A DNA stretch of 38,948 bases, from assembly GCA_015231705.1 (NCBI GenBank), contig JADGBC010000016.1, positions 1 to 38,948 on the forward strand. The letters run 5' to 3'. A program made the translations under genes and the position numbers. Below, piece after piece: positions 1-11,681 of the stretch (the first letter of the stretch is position 1; the number at the start of each line of letters is the position of its first letter). This DNA comes from Desulfamplus sp. (lineage in GTDB: Bacteria; Desulfobacterota; Desulfobacteria; Desulfobacterales; Desulfobacteraceae). The notes under the pieces were generated by a model. That model ran no database searches. It had not been told where the DNA came from and worked only from the letters and a program-made list of their open reading frames with translations.

Positions 1-2
1 GA

Positions 3-290
3 ACCGCCAATGATGTTGGCTCAATAATTCCTGTTGTGATTACAGTTTTCCAGGACAGAACTTTTACCTTTATAACGAAGACCCCTCCGGCATCAATGTT
101 GTTGCGTAAAGCAGCTCAAATCGAAAAAGGTTCAAGTACTCCAAATAAAAACAAAGTGGGTAAGGTGACTAAAGATCAACTTATTGAAATTGCCAAGCTT
201 AAAATGGAAGACTTGAATGCCGTCGATGTAGAGGGGGCAGTCAAAATAATAGCAGGAACAGCTCGAAGTATGGGGATAGAGGTTGTTTAA
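3..290 (+). CDS. rplK: 50S ribosomal protein L11, 5'-truncated by the window edge
   Basis: This is the C-terminal two thirds of L11, with 95 residues visible of a protein that is usually about 141. The reading frame is open from the first bases of the window. It shows the family signature [12 protein letters not shown] followed by [11 protein letters not shown] at the start of the RNA-binding C-terminal domain. L11 binds the GTPase-associated region of 23S rRNA and is needed for stringent-response signalling and factor-dependent GTP hydrolysis. rplA follows after 24 bases, which is the usual L11-L1 order. Upstream one would expect nusG and secE, but these lie outside the window. Confidence 0.98.
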   Translation, partial: TANDVGSIIPVVITVFQDRTFTFITKTPPASMLLRKAAQIEKGSSTPNKNKVGKVTKDQLIEIAKLKMEDLNAVDVEGAVKIIAGTARSMGIEVV

Positions 291-314
291 ACGTAAAGGA
301 GTGAGTGATATAAG

Positions 315-1007
315 ATGCCGAAGCACGGTAAAAAATATATAGAAATAGTTAAAAAGATCGACAGACAAAAGCGTTATGATTTTAATGAAGCTTTAGAGAT
401 CTCACTCTCTTCATCCTATGTTAAATTCGATGAGACCGTTGATATAGCGGTGAGACTTGGTGTTGATCCGCGCCATGCCGATCAGATGGTACGTGGTACC
501 GTTATTTTGCCAAATGGTCTTGGTAAAGAGGTAAAAGTCCTTGTGTTTGCAAAGGGTGAAAAGGAAAAAGAGGCATTGGAGGCTGGTGCTGACTTTATTG
601 CAGATGATGAGACTATCGAAAAGATTAAAGCTGGATGGTTTGGGTTTGATAAAGCCCTTGCAACCCCAGATATGATGGGGGCAGTTGGAAAGCTTGGTAG
701 AATACTTGGTCCAAGAGGACTTATGCCTAACGCAAAGACAGGGACAGTAACCTTTGATGTAGAGAAAGCTGTTAAAGAGCTTAAAGCTGGAAAAATTGAA
801 TTTAGAGTTGAAAAGGCTGGTATTGTACATGCTCCAATAGGTAAAGCATCTTTTGGAGTAGAGAAATTAGCAGCAAATGCCAATGCTTTTCTTGCAAGAA
901 TTCTTGCTTTAAAGCCGCCAGCAAGTAAAGGTACTTATATAAAAGCCATAAGTGTATCTACAACGATGGGGCCAGGCGTAAAAATAGACCCTTCAATAAT
1001 AAAATAG
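315..1007 (+). CDS. rplA: 50S ribosomal protein L1
   Basis: The product is 230 residues, the normal length for L1. It begins MPKHGKKY and carries the conserved stretch [17 protein letters not shown] near residue 130. The ATG is preceded by an AAAGGAG ribosome binding site at about 296-302. L1 binds 23S rRNA at the L1 stalk and helps release tRNA from the E site. In many bacteria it also represses translation of the L11-L1 message, but no obvious L1-binding element can be seen here because the 5' end of the message is outside the window. Confidence 0.99.
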   Translation: MPKHGKKYIEIVKKIDRQKRYDFNEALEISLSSSYVKFDETVDIAVRLGVDPRHADQMVRGTVILPNGLGKEVKVLVFAKGEKEKEALEAGADFIADDETIEKIKAGWFGFDKALATPDMMGAVGKLGRILGPRGLMPNAKTGTVTFDVEKAVKELKAGKIEFRVEKAGIVHAPIGKASFGVEKLAANANAFLARILALKPPASKGTYIKAISVSTTMGPGVKIDPSIIK

Positions 1008-1019
1008 TCAACTTGTTGT

Positions 1020-1190
1020 CCGTTAAGGAGAACAGTTAAATATAAATTGTTGTCTGTCAAAGACAGCAGGTACAAGCAATGTTTTGATTTACATTGCAAT
1101 ATGTATAAACGGCGATGCCGGCCTGCCGAGACAGAATATGTTTTGGCATAGTTGGCACCTCTGAAAATAAAAAAATATGGAAAGGAGGTG
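1020..1190 (+). promoter_or_regulatory. L10-type ribosomal leader RNA upstream of rplJ
   Basis: The 191-base gap between rplA and rplJ is strongly structured. CTGTC-AAA-GACAG forms a small hairpin near 1054-1066. GCAATGT (1076-1082) pairs perfectly with ACATTGC (1091-1097). GCAGG (1066-1070) can close the group with CCTGC (1122-1126), which lies in the phrase CCTGCCGAGACAG. A later GGCAT can compete with ATGCC. This architecture and position match the known leader through which L10 or the L10-L7/L12 complex represses its own synthesis. Assignment to that RNA family is by position and general layout; a covariance search was not possible. Confidence 0.7.
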
Positions 1191-1198
1191 TGTTTGAT

Positions 1199-1720
1199 TT
1201 GAATCTGACAACAAAAAAAGAATTAGTTGAGAAACTTAATTCACAACTTGCTGAGACTGAGATTGCTCTTATTGTAGATTATAAAGGACTCAATGTTGAG
1301 GCAATAACTCAGTTGAGAACTGAACTCAGAAAAGAGGGTGCTCAGTTAGAAGTTGTGAAAAATACTCTTTTGTCATTGGCATCTGAAGGAACATCTGTAT
1401 CTGTTCTAAAAGACTTCCTCAAAGGCCCCAACGCCATTGTAACATCAAAGAGTGATCCGGTTGCACCGGCCAAAGTTCTTATAAAATTTGCTGAAGGCAA
1501 TCAAAAGCTTGAAATTAAAGTAGGTGCAATGAATGGAAAGCTGCTGAATATTGATGATATTAAGGCTCTTGCCAAAATGCCACCTAAAGATATATTGCTG
1601 GCTCAGGTATTGTCGGCCATGAATGCTGTGCCTACAGCTATGGTGAGAGTACTTGTGGAAATACCAAGATCATTTTTGTATGTACTCAATGCAATCGGGG
1701 ATCAGAAAAAGGCAGCATAG
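1199..1720 (+). CDS. rplJ: 50S ribosomal protein L10
   Basis: The product is 173 residues when started at the TTG at 1199. That codon lies 10 bases after a strong AGGAGG site (1183-1188) and gives the usual L10 beginning NLTTKKELVEKL. A longer in-frame ORF from 1115 would translate the leader RNA and add an atypical N-terminus, so I reject it. The body contains VDYKGLNV and VVKNTL, typical of the L10 fold. L10 anchors the L7/L12 dimers at the base of the ribosomal stalk, and rplL follows directly, as is usual. Confidence 0.97.
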   Translation: MNLTTKKELVEKLNSQLAETEIALIVDYKGLNVEAITQLRTELRKEGAQLEVVKNTLLSLASEGTSVSVLKDFLKGPNAIVTSKSDPVAPAKVLIKFAEGNQKLEIKVGAMNGKLLNIDDIKALAKMPPKDILLAQVLSAMNAVPTAMVRVLVEIPRSFLYVLNAIGDQKKAA

Positions 1721-1742
1721 TAATTTATAATTTTTATTATTC

Positions 1743-1773
1743 TAAAGGGATGATATCCCTTTATTGTTTTTTT
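1743..1773 (+). terminator. Terminator-like hairpin between rplJ and rplL
   Basis: TAAAGGGAT (1743-1751) and ATCCCTTTA (1755-1763) form a perfect 9-bp stem with the three-base loop GAT. It is followed by TTG and a run of seven T (1767-1773). The rplL ribosome binding site AAGGAG starts at once (774-779 of the same thousand). The shape is that of an intrinsic terminator or attenuator, but it lies inside an operon whose downstream genes are essential, so it must be leaky or act as an RNA processing or stability element. Confidence 0.7.
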
Positions 1774-1784
1774 AAGGAGAAAAA

Positions 1785-2165
1785 ATGGCTGATATAACTA
1801 AGGATGATGTAGTTGAGTTCATTGCTGGGATGACCGTTCTTGAACTTTCACAGCTTGTAAAGGAATTGGAAGAAAAATTTGGTGTTTCTGCAGCTGCACC
1901 GGTTGCGGTTGCTGCTGCTGGTCCTGTTGCTGAAGTCGCTGCTGCAGAAGAGCAGACTGAATTTGATGTAATTCTTGAATCTTCAGGCGATAAAAAGATA
2001 AATGTTATCAAAGAGGTTAGAGCTATTACCGGCCTTGGCCTTAAAGAGGCAAAAGCTCTTGTTGATGAGTGCCCTAAACCCCTGAAAGAGGGTGTTTCCA
2101 AGGAAGAGGCTCAGAAAGTAAAAGAACAGCTAGAAGCTGCAGGGGCACAAATCAGTATTAAATAG
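1785..2165 (+). CDS. rplL: 50S ribosomal protein L7/L12
   Basis: The product is 126 residues. An N-terminal dimerisation domain is followed by an alanine-, proline- and valine-rich hinge (about residues 35-55, [16 protein letters not shown]). The C-terminal factor-binding domain contains KINVIKEVR and [13 protein letters not shown]7/L12 is the multicopy stalk protein that recruits the translational GTPases. The start is supported by AAGGAG at 1774-1779. The inverted repeat just upstream could influence the relative yield of L10 and L12. Confidence 0.99.
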   Translation: MADITKDDVVEFIAGMTVLELSQLVKELEEKFGVSAAAPVAVAAAGPVAEVAAAEEQTEFDVILESSGDKKINVIKEVRAITGLGLKEAKALVDECPKPLKEGVSKEEAQKVKEQLEAAGAQISIK

Positions 2166-2172
2166 TTTTTAT

Positions 2173-2199
2173 GTAAGGAAGATTCATTGTCTACCTTAC
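2173..2199 (+). promoter_or_regulatory. First hairpin in the rplL-rpoB gap
   Basis: GTAAGG-A-AGA (2173-2182) pairs with TCT-A-CCTTAC (2190-2199), leaving one A-A mismatch and a 7-base loop. There is no T-run after it, so it is not a standard terminator. In enterobacteria the rplL-rpoB spacer carries a partial terminator and an RNase III site. This hairpin and the next occupy the same position, so a similar role is possible but unproven. Confidence 0.55.
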
Positions 2200-2238
2200 G
2201 AACTATTTGGAAAAATTGGTAGATTGCACACACACGAT

Positions 2239-2271
2239 GCGGAGGTTAAGCCATAATGGCTTTGTCTCCGC
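2239..2271 (+). promoter_or_regulatory. Second, two-tier hairpin in the rplL-rpoB gap
   Basis: GCGGAG (2239-2244) pairs with CTCCGC (2266-2271), and AAGCCA (2248-2253) pairs with TGGCTT (2257-2262) around the loop TAA. The two stems are separated by a symmetric three-by-three internal loop (GTT opposite TGT). The hairpin ends about 27 bases before the rpoB ribosome binding site. A processing site or attenuator controlling the drop from ribosomal protein to RNA polymerase expression is the simplest inference. Confidence 0.6.
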
Positions 2272-2306
2272 TTTCACGGTTATAATAAACCATTATTGGA
2301 GATACC

Positions 2307-5300
2307 ATGACCGGGAGCCTCTTGGCAGACAAGCATATAGTAGACACCTACGTAAGAGAAAGATCTGCAACAGAAAAACCCTTTGCAGATAAACGCATCA
2401 GAAAAGAGTTTGGAAGTAAAAATAAGATTGTTGAAATTCCTGATCTCATAGGAATGCAGCGCACATCCTTCGAACATTTTCTTCAAAGAGAAGTCCTTCC
2501 TGAAAACAGAGAAGATATTGGCATTCACTCCGTATTTAAATCTGTCTTTCCCATAAAAGATTTTTCCGGCACATCATCACTTGAGTATGTTTCATACTCT
2601 TTTGGTGATATAAAACACTCTGTTGAAGAGTGTATCAGCAGGGGAATGACCTATGAAATTCCAGTGAATATAAAGGTTCGCCTTGCAGTCTATGAAGTAG
2701 ATAAAGATGCAGGCGTTACATCTATACGCGATATCAAAGAACAGGATATCTATTTTGGTAATATCCCATTAATGACAAAGCGTGGTACCTTTATAATCAA
2801 TGGAACTGAACGTGCGGTGGTCAGTCAACTTCACCGATCTTCAGGTGTTTTTTTCGACCATGATAAGGGTAAAAACCACTCGAGTGGTAAGATAGTTTAT
2901 ACAGCCAGAATTATTCCTGTGCGTGGTTCATGGATTGATATGGAAATTGATCCTAAAGATATTATATATATCCGTATTGACAGACGGAGAAAATTTCCAA
3001 TCTCCATCTTGTTTAAAGCTTTTGGATATACCACTGAGGATATTTTGACTCTTTTTTACCAGAAGGATTTCATTGTAAAGAGTGAGGGATCCTACTTTAA
3101 AAAATTTAATCCTGAAAACCTTAAAAGACTCAGGGCAAGCTATGATGTTATTGATCCTGAGACAGGTGAGGTTGCTGTAAAAAAGGGGAGACTTTTTACT
3201 AAACGTGCCCTCAAACAGCTCAAAGATGCAGGTCTTGAATATATTCCCATCAATAAGGAAGAGTTGTATGGTAAGGCTTCTGCTGAAACCATCTTTCACC
3301 CTGTAACAGAAGAGCTGCTGATACGGGCAGGTGATCTACTTAATATTGACATACTTGAGCGAATCGAAACAGCTGGTCTGGATAGCTTCAAGATACTATA
3401 TGTGGACTCTTACAGTTCTGACTCCATGAGAAAGACTCTTGCTGTGGATAAGGTAACATCCCGTGCGGAGGCTTTGATGGAGATCTACAGGCGTTTACGA
3501 CCTGGTAATCCTGCTACACCTGAGGTTGCCCAGGAGTTTGTTGACCACCTGTTTTTTAAACCCGCATATTATGACCTTTCTAATGTGGGAAGACTTAAAA
3601 TGAACCACCGTCTTGAAATAGAGACAGATATTGAGGTTAAAACTCTGAGAAAAGAGGATATTCTCCTCACGGCTGAAAAACTGGTTCAATTAAAGGATAC
3701 TCAAGGAGCTGTGGATGATATTGATCATCTTGGAAATCGTCGGGTAAGAGCGGTAGGAGAGCTTCTGGAGAATCAGTATAGAATAGGCCTGGTAAGGATG
3801 GAGCGAGCAATCAAAGAGCGGATGAGTATGCAGGAAGTGGATGCCATGATGCCCAATGATCTGGTTAATCCAAAGCCGGTGTCAGCTGTTGTTAGAGAAT
3901 TTTTTGGTACCAGCCAGTTATCTCAGTTTATGGATCAGACAAACCCGCTTTCAGAGACTACCCATAAGAGACGTCTAAGTGCCCTTGGACCAGGAGGTTT
4001 GACACGTGAGCGTGCTGGATTTGAGGTCAGAGATGTGCACACTTCCCATTATGGAAGAATCTGTCCTATTGAGACTCCAGAGGGGCCAAACATTGGTTTG
4101 ATTGTCTCTTTATGTACTTATGCTCGTGTAAATCGTTTCGGTTTTGTAGAGACTCCATATCGAATTGTCAGGGACGGTGTGGTTTCAAAAGATATAAAAC
4201 ATCTTTCTGCCTTTGAAGAGAAAGATCATCCAATTGCTCAGGCAAGTGCTTTGCTCAATGAAGATGGTCGATTTATCAAGGAAAATATATCTGCAAGGGT
4301 GGGCGGCGAATTTGAACTTGTACCACACAATGATATTGAATTCATGGACGTCTCACCTAATCAGCTTGTATCTGTATCTGCATCACTGATTCCATTTCTT
4401 GAGAATGATGATGCCAACAGAGCTTTGATGGGATCAAACATGCAGCGCCAGGCCGTGCCTCTTATTAAGAGTGAGGCTCCTCTTGTTGGAACAGGCATTG
4501 AAGGTGTTGTGGCCAGAGACTCTGGCGTTGCTATAGTTGCTGACCATGATGGTATCGTAGTTGATGTCGATGCACAGAGGCTTGTGGTGAAAAACCTTAG
4601 AAATTTAGATGTTGAACAGAATAGTGTAGGAACCGTCGATGGTAATTCTGAGAAAATAGTCTCCATCTATACTGCTTCCAAATTTGTTAGGTCTAATCAG
4701 AACACCTGCTTTAATCAGAGGCCTATTGTAAAGAAAGGTGACTTTGTCAAAAAAGGAGAAGTGATTGCTGATGGCCCTTCAACAGAGTTGGGAGAGCTTG
4801 CTCTTGGGAAAAATGTAACTGTAGCGTTTATGCCCTGGGGAGGATATAATTATGAGGATTCAATTCTTGTCAGCGAACGCCTGGTAATGGATGGGGTATA
4901 TACATCTGTCCACATAGAAGAGTTTGAGGTTGTTGCAAGAGATACAAAGCTTGGTAAGGAGGAGATTACAAGAGATATTCCAAATGTTGGAGAAGAGGCA
5001 TTAAAGGACTTGGATGAAAGTGGTATTATAAGACTTGGTGCCGAGGTAAAACCGGGAGATATTATTGTTGGGAAAGTAACTCCCAAAGGGGAAACTCAGC
5101 TTTCTCCTGAGGAAAAACTGCTTCGAGCGATTTTTGGTGAAAAGGCGGGAGACGTAAAAGATACATCTTTAAGGGTGCCCCCAGGAGTTGAGGGTATTGT
5201 TACAAGTGCAAAAGTTTTTTCAAGACGCGGTCTGCCGAAAGATGAACGGACGCGATTGATTGAGGATTTTGAAATTGAATCTCTTGAGAAAAATAGAGAC

Positions 5301-6656
5301 GATGAGATCAAGATCATAACGGAAACTGCAAAGGAGCATTTGGAGGATATTCTTGACGGTCATAAAATTTCTATCTCTCTGAAAAAAGGCAAAAATATTA
5401 TTGTACCTTCTGGCACTATTATTAGAAAGAATCTTTTTAATGAAGTGGAAAACAGTCACAATATAAAATTGTCTGTTGCCGATCTTATGGGTATATCTGT
5501 TGAGGATTCAAATGCAACCGAGGAAGTCGTCAGAGTGCTTGGCATGAAAACAGAGACTGCCCATGACATTCTTGAAAAGGCTGAGAAGCAGATCCGACTT
5601 GCTAATGAGTACTTTAACAGTCAGGTGTTAAGGTTTGAAAAGGGTGATGAACTTCCTCCTGGTGTGCTTAAGCTCATTAAAGTTAACGTTGCCATGAAAA
5701 GAGTCCTTTCTGTCGGAGATAAGATGGCAGGACGGCATGGTAATAAAGGTGTTGTCTCAAGGATTCTTCCAATCGAAGACCTCCCCTATTTTGAAGATGG
5801 AAGAACTGTTGATATGGTTCTTAATCCTCTTGGAGTGCCATCTCGTATGAATGTAGGGCAAATTCTTGAAATCCATCTTGGATGTGCTGCCCGTGGGCTT
5901 GGTCGCCAGATTGAAGATCTGATTGAAGATCTGAAATATGATGAGTTGAGGGTACGTCTTAAGCGTATATTCACAACCCCTCCTGTAAAGAAAGTAGATC
6001 TCATAGATGGTACAAAAGAATATGATTTTGATACTCATTATACCACAAGTTCTACTATGCCAGTTCCTGTTCATGAAGATGAGAAGATGTTTGTGGATGC
6101 TGTTGACAGGATGGATGAAAAAGAACTTATTGAATTTGCTTCGAGATATAGAAATGGAGTTCACATGTCAACTCCTGTTTTTGACGGGGCATCTGAGGAG
6201 GAGATCAAGGCACTGATCAAGTATTCAGGCCTCAATTCATCTGGTCAGTCTACTCTGTACGATGGAAGGACTGGAGAGCCTTTTGATAAACCCATCACTG
6301 TGGGAATCATGTACATGCTAAAACTTCATCATCTTGTTGATGACAAACTCCATGCTCGTTCTATAGGGCCTTACTCTCTGGTTACACAGCAACCTCTGGG
6401 AGGGAAGGCACAATTTGGTGGACAGAGGCTTGGAGAGATGGAGGTGTGGGCAATGGAGGCATATGGTTCAGCCCATGCACTTCAGGAGTTTATAACGGTT
6501 AAATCTGATGATATGAGCGGACGTACCCGCATGTATGAAAAGATTGTCAAGGGTCAGAATGTCCTTGAGCCTGGCATGCCCGAATCTTTCAGAGTTCTTA
6601 CCAAAGAGCTTCAGAGTTTGGGGCTAAATATCAACCTAATTGAAGGTAATAATTAA
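2307..6656 (+). CDS. rpoB: DNA-directed RNA polymerase subunit beta
   Basis: The product is 1449 residues, about 100 longer than the Escherichia coli subunit. The rifampicin-binding region lies near residues 531-560 ([16 protein letters not shown], then [13 protein letters not shown]). The positions equivalent to E. coli D516, H526 and S531 carry the sensitive-type residues, and N518 is naturally T. Later blocks include [12 protein letters not shown] near 705 and the active-site stretch KVNVAMKR...[12 protein letters not shown] near 1125-1150. The start has a GGAGA site 6 bases upstream. The C-terminus [10 protein letters not shown] contacts beta-prime. rpoC begins 10 bases downstream. Confidence 0.99.
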   Translation: MTGSLLADKHIVDTYVRERSATEKPFADKRIRKEFGSKNKIVEIPDLIGMQRTSFEHFLQREVLPENREDIGIHSVFKSVFPIKDFSGTSSLEYVSYSFGDIKHSVEECISRGMTYEIPVNIKVRLAVYEVDKDAGVTSIRDIKEQDIYFGNIPLMTKRGTFIINGTERAVVSQLHRSSGVFFDHDKGKNHSSGKIVYTARIIPVRGSWIDMEIDPKDIIYIRIDRRRKFPISILFKAFGYTTEDILTLFYQKDFIVKSEGSYFKKFNPENLKRLRASYDVIDPETGEVAVKKGRLFTKRALKQLKDAGLEYIPINKEELYGKASAETIFHPVTEELLIRAGDLLNIDILERIETAGLDSFKILYVDSYSSDSMRKTLAVDKVTSRAEALMEIYRRLRPGNPATPEVAQEFVDHLFFKPAYYDLSNVGRLKMNHRLEIETDIEVKTLRKEDILLTAEKLVQLKDTQGAVDDIDHLGNRRVRAVGELLENQYRIGLVRMERAIKERMSMQEVDAMMPNDLVNPKPVSAVVREFFGTSQLSQFMDQTNPLSETTHKRRLSALGPGGLTRERAGFEVRDVHTSHYGRICPIETPEGPNIGLIVSLCTYARVNRFGFVETPYRIVRDGVVSKDIKHLSAFEEKDHPIAQASALLNEDGRFIKENISARVGGEFELVPHNDIEFMDVSPNQLVSVSASLIPFLENDDANRALMGSNMQRQAVPLIKSEAPLVGTGIEGVVARDSGVAIVADHDGIVVDVDAQRLVVKNLRNLDVEQNSVGTVDGNSEKIVSIYTASKFVRSNQNTCFNQRPIVKKGDFVKKGEVIADGPSTELGELALGKNVTVAFMPWGGYNYEDSILVSERLVMDGVYTSVHIEEFEVVARDTKLGKEEITRDIPNVGEEALKDLDESGIIRLGAEVKPGDIIVGKVTPKGETQLSPEEKLLRAIFGEKAGDVKDTSLRVPPGVEGIVTSAKVFSRRGLPKDERTRLIEDFEIESLEKNRDDEIKIITETAKEHLEDILDGHKISISLKKGKNIIVPSGTIIRKNLFNEVENSHNIKLSVADLMGISVEDSNATEEVVRVLGMKTETAHDILEKAEKQIRLANEYFNSQVLRFEKGDELPPGVLKLIKVNVAMKRVLSVGDKMAGRHGNKGVVSRILPIEDLPYFEDGRTVDMVLNPLGVPSRMNVGQILEIHLGCAARGLGRQIEDLIEDLKYDELRVRLKRIFTTPPVKKVDLIDGTKEYDFDTHYTTSSTMPVPVHEDEKMFVDAVDRMDEKELIEFASRYRNGVHMSTPVFDGASEEEIKALIKYSGLNSSGQSTLYDGRTGEPFDKPITVGIMYMLKLHHLVDDKLHARSIGPYSLVTQQPLGGKAQFGGQRLGEMEVWAMEAYGSAHALQEFITVKSDDMSGRTRMYEKIVKGQNVLEPGMPESFRVLTKELQSLGLNINLIEGNN

Positions 6657-6666
6657 GGAGAAGATA

Positions 6667-9600
6667 TTGGAAACCATATACGATTTCTTTGCAAAGCCAA
6701 AAGATCCCAAGATGTATAAAGGTGTCCAGATAAGCCTTGCTTCTTCTGACCAGATCAGGGAGTGGTCTCACGGTGAGATAAAAAAACCGGAAACCATCAA
6801 TTATAGAACTTTCAAACCTGAGCGAGATGGGCTGTTTTGTGCTAAGGTCTTTGGTCCAACCAAAGATTATGAGTGTAATTGCGGGAAGTACAAACGCATG
6901 AAGCACAGGGGGGTTGTCTGTGAGAAATGCGGTGTGGAGGTTATACAGTCAAAGGTGCGCCGTGAGAGAATGGCCCATATTGAACTTGCCTGCCCAGTTT
7001 CACATATCTGGTTCTTAAAAAGTCTACCTAGCAAAATAGGGAATGTACTTGATCTTACCCTTAAAAACTTAGAAAAAATTCTATATTTTGATTCCTATGT
7101 TGTAATTGATCCTGGAGAAACTGAGCTCACTAAACTACAACTACTTTCTGATGAAAAGTATCAGGAGGCAATAGATCAATTTGGCTATGAGTTTGAGGTA
7201 GGCATTGGTGCTGAAGCAATCCTGAAGTTACTTGAGGAGGTGGATCTTGCAGCAGTCTATAAAGAGCTTAGAGAAGAGATTACTACAACCAAATCTGTGG
7301 CCAAAAGACAGAAAATGTCCAAACGTCTCAAGGTTGTGGATGCATTTCTCAACTCAGGTTTAAGTCCCACGCGAATGATTATGACAGCTATTCCTGTTCT
7401 GCCACCTGATTTGAGGCCACTTGTTCCTCTAGAAGGAGGGCGTTTCGCAACATCAGATCTTAATGATCTCTACAGAAGGGTAATCAACCGTAATAACCGA
7501 CTGAAACGTCTTATAGATCTCAATGCACCGGATATAATTGTACGTAATGAGAAGCGTATGCTTCAAGAGTCTGTGGATGTACTGTTTGACAATGGGCGGC
7601 ATGGCAGAATTGTAACCGGAACCAACAAACGACCCTTGAAATCTTTAAGTGATACACTTAAGGGTAAGCAGGGGAGGTTTCGTCAGAACCTCTTGGGAAA
7701 ACGCGTTGATTATTCAGGGCGTACGGTTATTACTGTGGGGCCAAATTTGCGCTTGCATCAGTGCGGTCTCCCAAAGAAGATGGCATTGGAGCTGTTCAAA
7801 CCTTTTATTTACAACTATCTTGAACAGAAAGGTTTGGTATCTACTGTCAAAAGTGCTAAAAAAATGGTTGAACGTGAAGAGACTGTTGTGTGGGATGCTC
7901 TTGACCATGTGGTAAAAGAGTATCCGGTAATGCTTAACCGTGCACCAACGCTACATCGTCTTGGTATTCAGGCATTTGAGCCTATTCTTATTGAAGGTAA
8001 GGCCATTCAACTGCACCCACTTGTATGTCCCGCATTTAATGCTGATTTTGACGGGGATCAGATGGCAGTACATATTCCTCTATCCCTTGAGGCAAGGCTT
8101 GAGGCAAGAGTTTTGATGCTCTCTAGCAACAATATTCTTTCACCTGCCAATGGTCAACCGGTTATTGTGCCAACGCAGGATATCGTTCTTGGAATCTACT
8201 ACATGACCCGAGGTGCAGATGGCAAGCCTGGAGAGGGAACTCTGTTTTCAAGTATTTCCGAGGTCAGGTCTGCCTTCGATTCAGGAGAGCTCAATCTTCA
8301 TGCCAAAATCAAAGTTAGAATCGATGGGAAACTATACGAGACAACAACTGGACGTATTCTGTTATGGGAAATTATTCCCGGTGATACTCTGCTCTCATTA
8401 AGCCGGATTATCACTAAAACTAAGGATGCTGCACAGAATGCACTTAAAAGTCTTAAGAGTGGAGAGGCTTTTGAAGATGTAAGGGCTAAGTATTGCGATG
8501 CAGACATTGTTGAAACTCATGGCAATACAGGCGTCCTGACCCGTAAGGAGTTCAGCAATGTATTTCAAGTGTCTGAGATAGTATCAAATCATCTATTTGA
8601 ACTTATAGAAAACCGATACTCCGATATTATTGAGTCTGGTGGAACGTACAATATATTCCGTGTGGATGAACGAAAAAGTACAATTCCATTTAATCTAGTC
8701 AATCGGCTAATGGATAAGTCATCAGTTCGTGGCCTTGTGGATTATGCATATAGAAATATTGGTCTAAAAGAGACAGTTATCCTGGCAGACCGCCTTAAAG
8801 ATATAGGATACGAATATTCAACTTTGGGAGGTCTTTCCATCTGTATTGATGATATGATTATTCCAGAGAACAAGTGGGATATAATAAGAAAATCAGAACA
8901 GAATGTGCTTGATATTAAACAGCAATATTCTGAGGGACTCATTACTCAGGGCGAAAAATATAACAAAGTTGTAGATATTTGGGCAAAGAGTACGGATGAT
9001 ATTGCCGATGCCATGATGGCTGTTATGAAAAAGCCTGGTGGAACCGATTCAACTGAAGATATTCTCAATGCAGTTTATATGATGGCAGATTCCGGAGCAA
9101 GAGGAAGCAAGGATCAGATGCGTCAGCTTGCAGGTATGCGTGGACTCATGGCAAAACCGTCTGGAGAGATCATTGAGAATCCAATTACGGCCTGTTTTCG
9201 TGAAGGATTGACTGTTCTACAGTATTTTATCTCAACTCATGGTGCCAGAAAAGGTCTTGCTGATACTGCACTCAAGACTGCCAATTCAGGATATTTGACC
9301 AGACGTCTTGCTGATGTTGCTCAGGACTGTACTGTTGCCGAACAGGATTGCGGAACCCTTATGGGGGTTGATGTAGAGTCGCTACTTGAAGGTGGCGAGG
9401 TGATTCAGAGTCTTGGAGAGCGAATTCTTGGCAGGGTGGTGCAGGCAGATGTCATAGATCCTTATAAGAATGAAGTCATTGTGAAAAGAGGTATTGAGCT
9501 TGATGAAAAAATGGTCGAAAAAATTGAGGCAGCTGGTGTCACCAGTGCAAGAATTAGATCTGTACTTACATGTAAATCCAGAAGTGGTGTTTGTGCCAAA

Positions 9601-11043
9601 TGTTATGGACGAGATTTGGCTCATGGACAGACAGTGGAGATTGGTCAGGCTGTAGGAATATTGGCAGCCCAGTCAATTGGTGAGCCTGGTACTCAGCTCA
9701 CAATGCGTACTTTTCACATCGGTGGAACAGCCAGTCGTAAAGTTGAAGTAGCTGAAATCAAAGCCAGGGTTGCAGGTATTATCAAGTTCAATGAAAACCT
9801 GGATCTTGCATTGCGCAGAACTGCCGATGTCAATAGATCTGAGCAAATTGTAATGAATCGTAAAGGTGGTGGCTTTTCGATTGTTGGACCTGAAGGCAGG
9901 GAGCGTGCTAAAGAAGAGGTTATTTATGGGGCTGCACTGCTTGTTAAAAATGGTCAAAATGTGGAGGTGGGAGATGTCTTGGCAACTTGGGATCCCTTTA
10001 CAACTCCTATTATTACAGAGGTGAGTGGTCGGGTACGATACGCAGATATTGAGGTTGGCAGCACAGTACAAGAACAGATTGACCCAGTGACTGGTAAGGC
10101 CAGTCGTACTATTATTGAAGGTAAGTCTTCGGAAATTCGCCCTCAGATTACCATCAAAGATAGAGAGGGTAAGGGGGTAAAACTTCCTGGAGCATCATCA
10201 GTGGTAAGATATTTTCTGCCCGTGAATGCCATTCTTATGAAGGATGAAGATGATGAGGTTATGGCTGGTGATGTTATCGCCAAGCTGCCTAGAGCTACAA
10301 CCAAAACAAAAGATATCACCGGTGGTCTTCCAAGAGTTGCCGAACTTTTTGAAGTTCGTAAACCCAAAGAACCCAGTATGTTAAGTGAAATTGATGGATA
10401 TGTTTCAGTCGCAAAAGGAACAAAGGGCAAGCAAAAAGTTACTGTTACCCCGACAGATATCGGTGATAAGAAAGAGTACCTCATTCCCAAAGGGAGGCAT
10501 CTGAGTGTGTATGACGGTGACTATGTTAAGGCAGGGGAGCCCTTGATAGGTGGTAGTGCTAACCCTCAGGATATATTGAATATAAAAGGAGAGGTTGCTC
10601 TGGCACGCTATCTTGTGGATGAGGTTCAGGAGGTATATCGTCTTCAGGGAGTAAGGATCAATGATAAACACATTGAGGTAATCATCAGTCAGATGATGCG
10701 TCGTGTTAAAGTTATTGAGGTTGGCGATACCAATTTCATTCCTGACGAACAGGTTGATCGTGTAAAATTTGCAGAGGCCAATCGTCAAGTGGTTATGAAA
10801 GGTGGAGAGCCTGCCAGGGGAGAGCCATTGATCCTTGGTATTACCAAAGCGTCACTTGCTACAGACAGCTTTATATCTGCGGCCTCCTTTCAGGAGACTA
10901 CAAAGGTATTGACAGAAGCGAGTATTCAGGGCAGATATGATGATCTCAGAGGGCTCAAAGAGAATGTGATAATGGGACGCTTGATTCCTGCCGGTACTGG
11001 CTTTCCTGGTTACAGAGGTGTTGGCATAGAGACATTGTCTTGA
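6667..11043 (+). CDS. rpoC: DNA-directed RNA polymerase subunit beta-prime
   Basis: The product is 1458 residues from the TTG at 6667, which follows AAGGAG at 6655-6660 and gives [14 protein letters not shown], the typical family beginning. A TTG at 6640 overlapping rpoB has no ribosome binding site. The N-terminal zinc site is seen in CNCGKYKR...VVCEKCGVE. The catalytic NADFDGDQM motif with three metal-binding aspartates is at about residues 458-466. A second zinc cluster [11 protein letters not shown] lies near residues 970-980. The subunit forms the catalytic cleft together with beta. Confidence 0.98.
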   Translation: METIYDFFAKPKDPKMYKGVQISLASSDQIREWSHGEIKKPETINYRTFKPERDGLFCAKVFGPTKDYECNCGKYKRMKHRGVVCEKCGVEVIQSKVRRERMAHIELACPVSHIWFLKSLPSKIGNVLDLTLKNLEKILYFDSYVVIDPGETELTKLQLLSDEKYQEAIDQFGYEFEVGIGAEAILKLLEEVDLAAVYKELREEITTTKSVAKRQKMSKRLKVVDAFLNSGLSPTRMIMTAIPVLPPDLRPLVPLEGGRFATSDLNDLYRRVINRNNRLKRLIDLNAPDIIVRNEKRMLQESVDVLFDNGRHGRIVTGTNKRPLKSLSDTLKGKQGRFRQNLLGKRVDYSGRTVITVGPNLRLHQCGLPKKMALELFKPFIYNYLEQKGLVSTVKSAKKMVEREETVVWDALDHVVKEYPVMLNRAPTLHRLGIQAFEPILIEGKAIQLHPLVCPAFNADFDGDQMAVHIPLSLEARLEARVLMLSSNNILSPANGQPVIVPTQDIVLGIYYMTRGADGKPGEGTLFSSISEVRSAFDSGELNLHAKIKVRIDGKLYETTTGRILLWEIIPGDTLLSLSRIITKTKDAAQNALKSLKSGEAFEDVRAKYCDADIVETHGNTGVLTRKEFSNVFQVSEIVSNHLFELIENRYSDIIESGGTYNIFRVDERKSTIPFNLVNRLMDKSSVRGLVDYAYRNIGLKETVILADRLKDIGYEYSTLGGLSICIDDMIIPENKWDIIRKSEQNVLDIKQQYSEGLITQGEKYNKVVDIWAKSTDDIADAMMAVMKKPGGTDSTEDILNAVYMMADSGARGSKDQMRQLAGMRGLMAKPSGEIIENPITACFREGLTVLQYFISTHGARKGLADTALKTANSGYLTRRLADVAQDCTVAEQDCGTLMGVDVESLLEGGEVIQSLGERILGRVVQADVIDPYKNEVIVKRGIELDEKMVEKIEAAGVTSARIRSVLTCKSRSGVCAKCYGRDLAHGQTVEIGQAVGILAAQSIGEPGTQLTMRTFHIGGTASRKVEVAEIKARVAGIIKFNENLDLALRRTADVNRSEQIVMNRKGGGFSIVGPEGRERAKEEVIYGAALLVKNGQNVEVGDVLATWDPFTTPIITEVSGRVRYADIEVGSTVQEQIDPVTGKASRTIIEGKSSEIRPQITIKDREGKGVKLPGASSVVRYFLPVNAILMKDEDDEVMAGDVIAKLPRATTKTKDITGGLPRVAELFEVRKPKEPSMLSEIDGYVSVAKGTKGKQKVTVTPTDIGDKKEYLIPKGRHLSVYDGDYVKAGEPLIGGSANPQDILNIKGEVALARYLVDEVQEVYRLQGVRINDKHIEVIISQMMRRVKVIEVGDTNFIPDEQVDRVKFAEANRQVVMKGGEPARGEPLILGITKASLATDSFISAASFQETTKVLTEASIQGRYDDLRGLKENVIMGRLIPAGTGFPGYRGVGIETLS

Positions 11044-11074
11044 ATTTGAAACAAAGCATAAGTTCACAAAAGGC

Positions 11075-11104
11075 TTGACAAATATGGTGAATATATATAA
11101 TAAT
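11075..11104 (+). promoter_or_regulatory. Probable sigma-70-type promoter for the rpsL (str) segment
   Basis: A perfect -35 hexamer TTGACA lies at 11075-11080. Downstream there is TATAAT at 11096-11101 (15-base spacer) or AATAAT at 11099-11104 (18-base spacer). It sits about 60 bases before the rpsL start, in a 118-base gap with no visible terminator after rpoC. This suggests that the str genes can be transcribed separately as well as by read-through. Confidence 0.55.
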
Positions 11105-11161
11105 CCGCCATTTTGTCGCATAATAAAAATTGAAACAGGTCGTTAAGGAGTTTTATAAGGT

Positions 11162-11533
11162 ATGCCTACCATTAATCAACTGGTAAGAAAGGGAAGAGTC
11201 AAAGCTGAAAAGAAACAGGGAACACCTGCTCTTAAAGGCGGTCCCCAGAAAAGAGGAGTTTGTACAAGAGTTTATACCTCAACACCAAAAAAACCTAACT
11301 CGGCACTTAGGAAAGTGGCAAGAGTTAGGCTGACTACCGGGCTTGAAGTGGCCGCATATATTCCTGGTATGGGACATAATCTCCAGGAACATTCAGTTGT
11401 CCTTGTAAGAGGTGGAAGAGTAAAAGACCTTCCAGGTGTTCGTTATCATATTGTAAGAGGTACTCTTGATACTCTCGGGGTAGAGGACAGAAAGCAGGGA
11501 AGATCAAAATATGGAGCTAAGCGGCCCAAATAA
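11162..11533 (+). CDS. rpsL: 30S ribosomal protein S12
   Basis: The product is 123 residues. It contains the decoding-site loops [11 protein letters not shown] (residues 41-51) and [15 protein letters not shown]. The lysines at the usual streptomycin-resistance positions (equivalent to E. coli K42 and K87) are the sensitive wild-type residues. S12 monitors codon-anticodon pairing in the A site. AAGGAG lies about 10 bases before the ATG. The gene opens the str segment after a probable promoter. Confidence 0.99.
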   Translation: MPTINQLVRKGRVKAEKKQGTPALKGGPQKRGVCTRVYTSTPKKPNSALRKVARVRLTTGLEVAAYIPGMGHNLQEHSVVLVRGGRVKDLPGVRYHIVRGTLDTLGVEDRKQGRSKYGAKRPK

Positions 11534-11575
11534 CTGACATGTTATTGTTGATATGCTTTGATCATTATGGAGTTG

Positions 11576-11598
11576 CAATGAAGGTGGTGATGTCATTG
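11576..11598 (+). promoter_or_regulatory. Weak hairpin in the rpsL-rpsG spacer
   Basis: CAATGA (11576-11581) can pair with TCATTG (11593-11598) around an 11-base loop. The 148-base spacer is long for this cluster. In E. coli the equivalent spacer holds the S7 repressor-binding site. The position fits S7 autoregulation, but I see no diagnostic motif. Confidence 0.3.
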
Positions 11599-11681
11599 TG
11601 ATTTTTAAGGGTTGTTATTTCTTGATTTTTATATAATTTTTTTTGATCTTTGAATTGGTTTTAAGGATTTGGTGGATACAT

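Noticed and set aside
132-883. Long open frames on the minus strand across rplK and rplA
   Set aside because: They are shadows of well-conserved ribosomal genes, have no ribosome binding sites and resemble no family.
1115-1198. N-terminal extension of L10
   Set aside because: The extension would translate the structured leader; the TTG at 1199 has a proper ribosome binding site and gives the family N-terminus.
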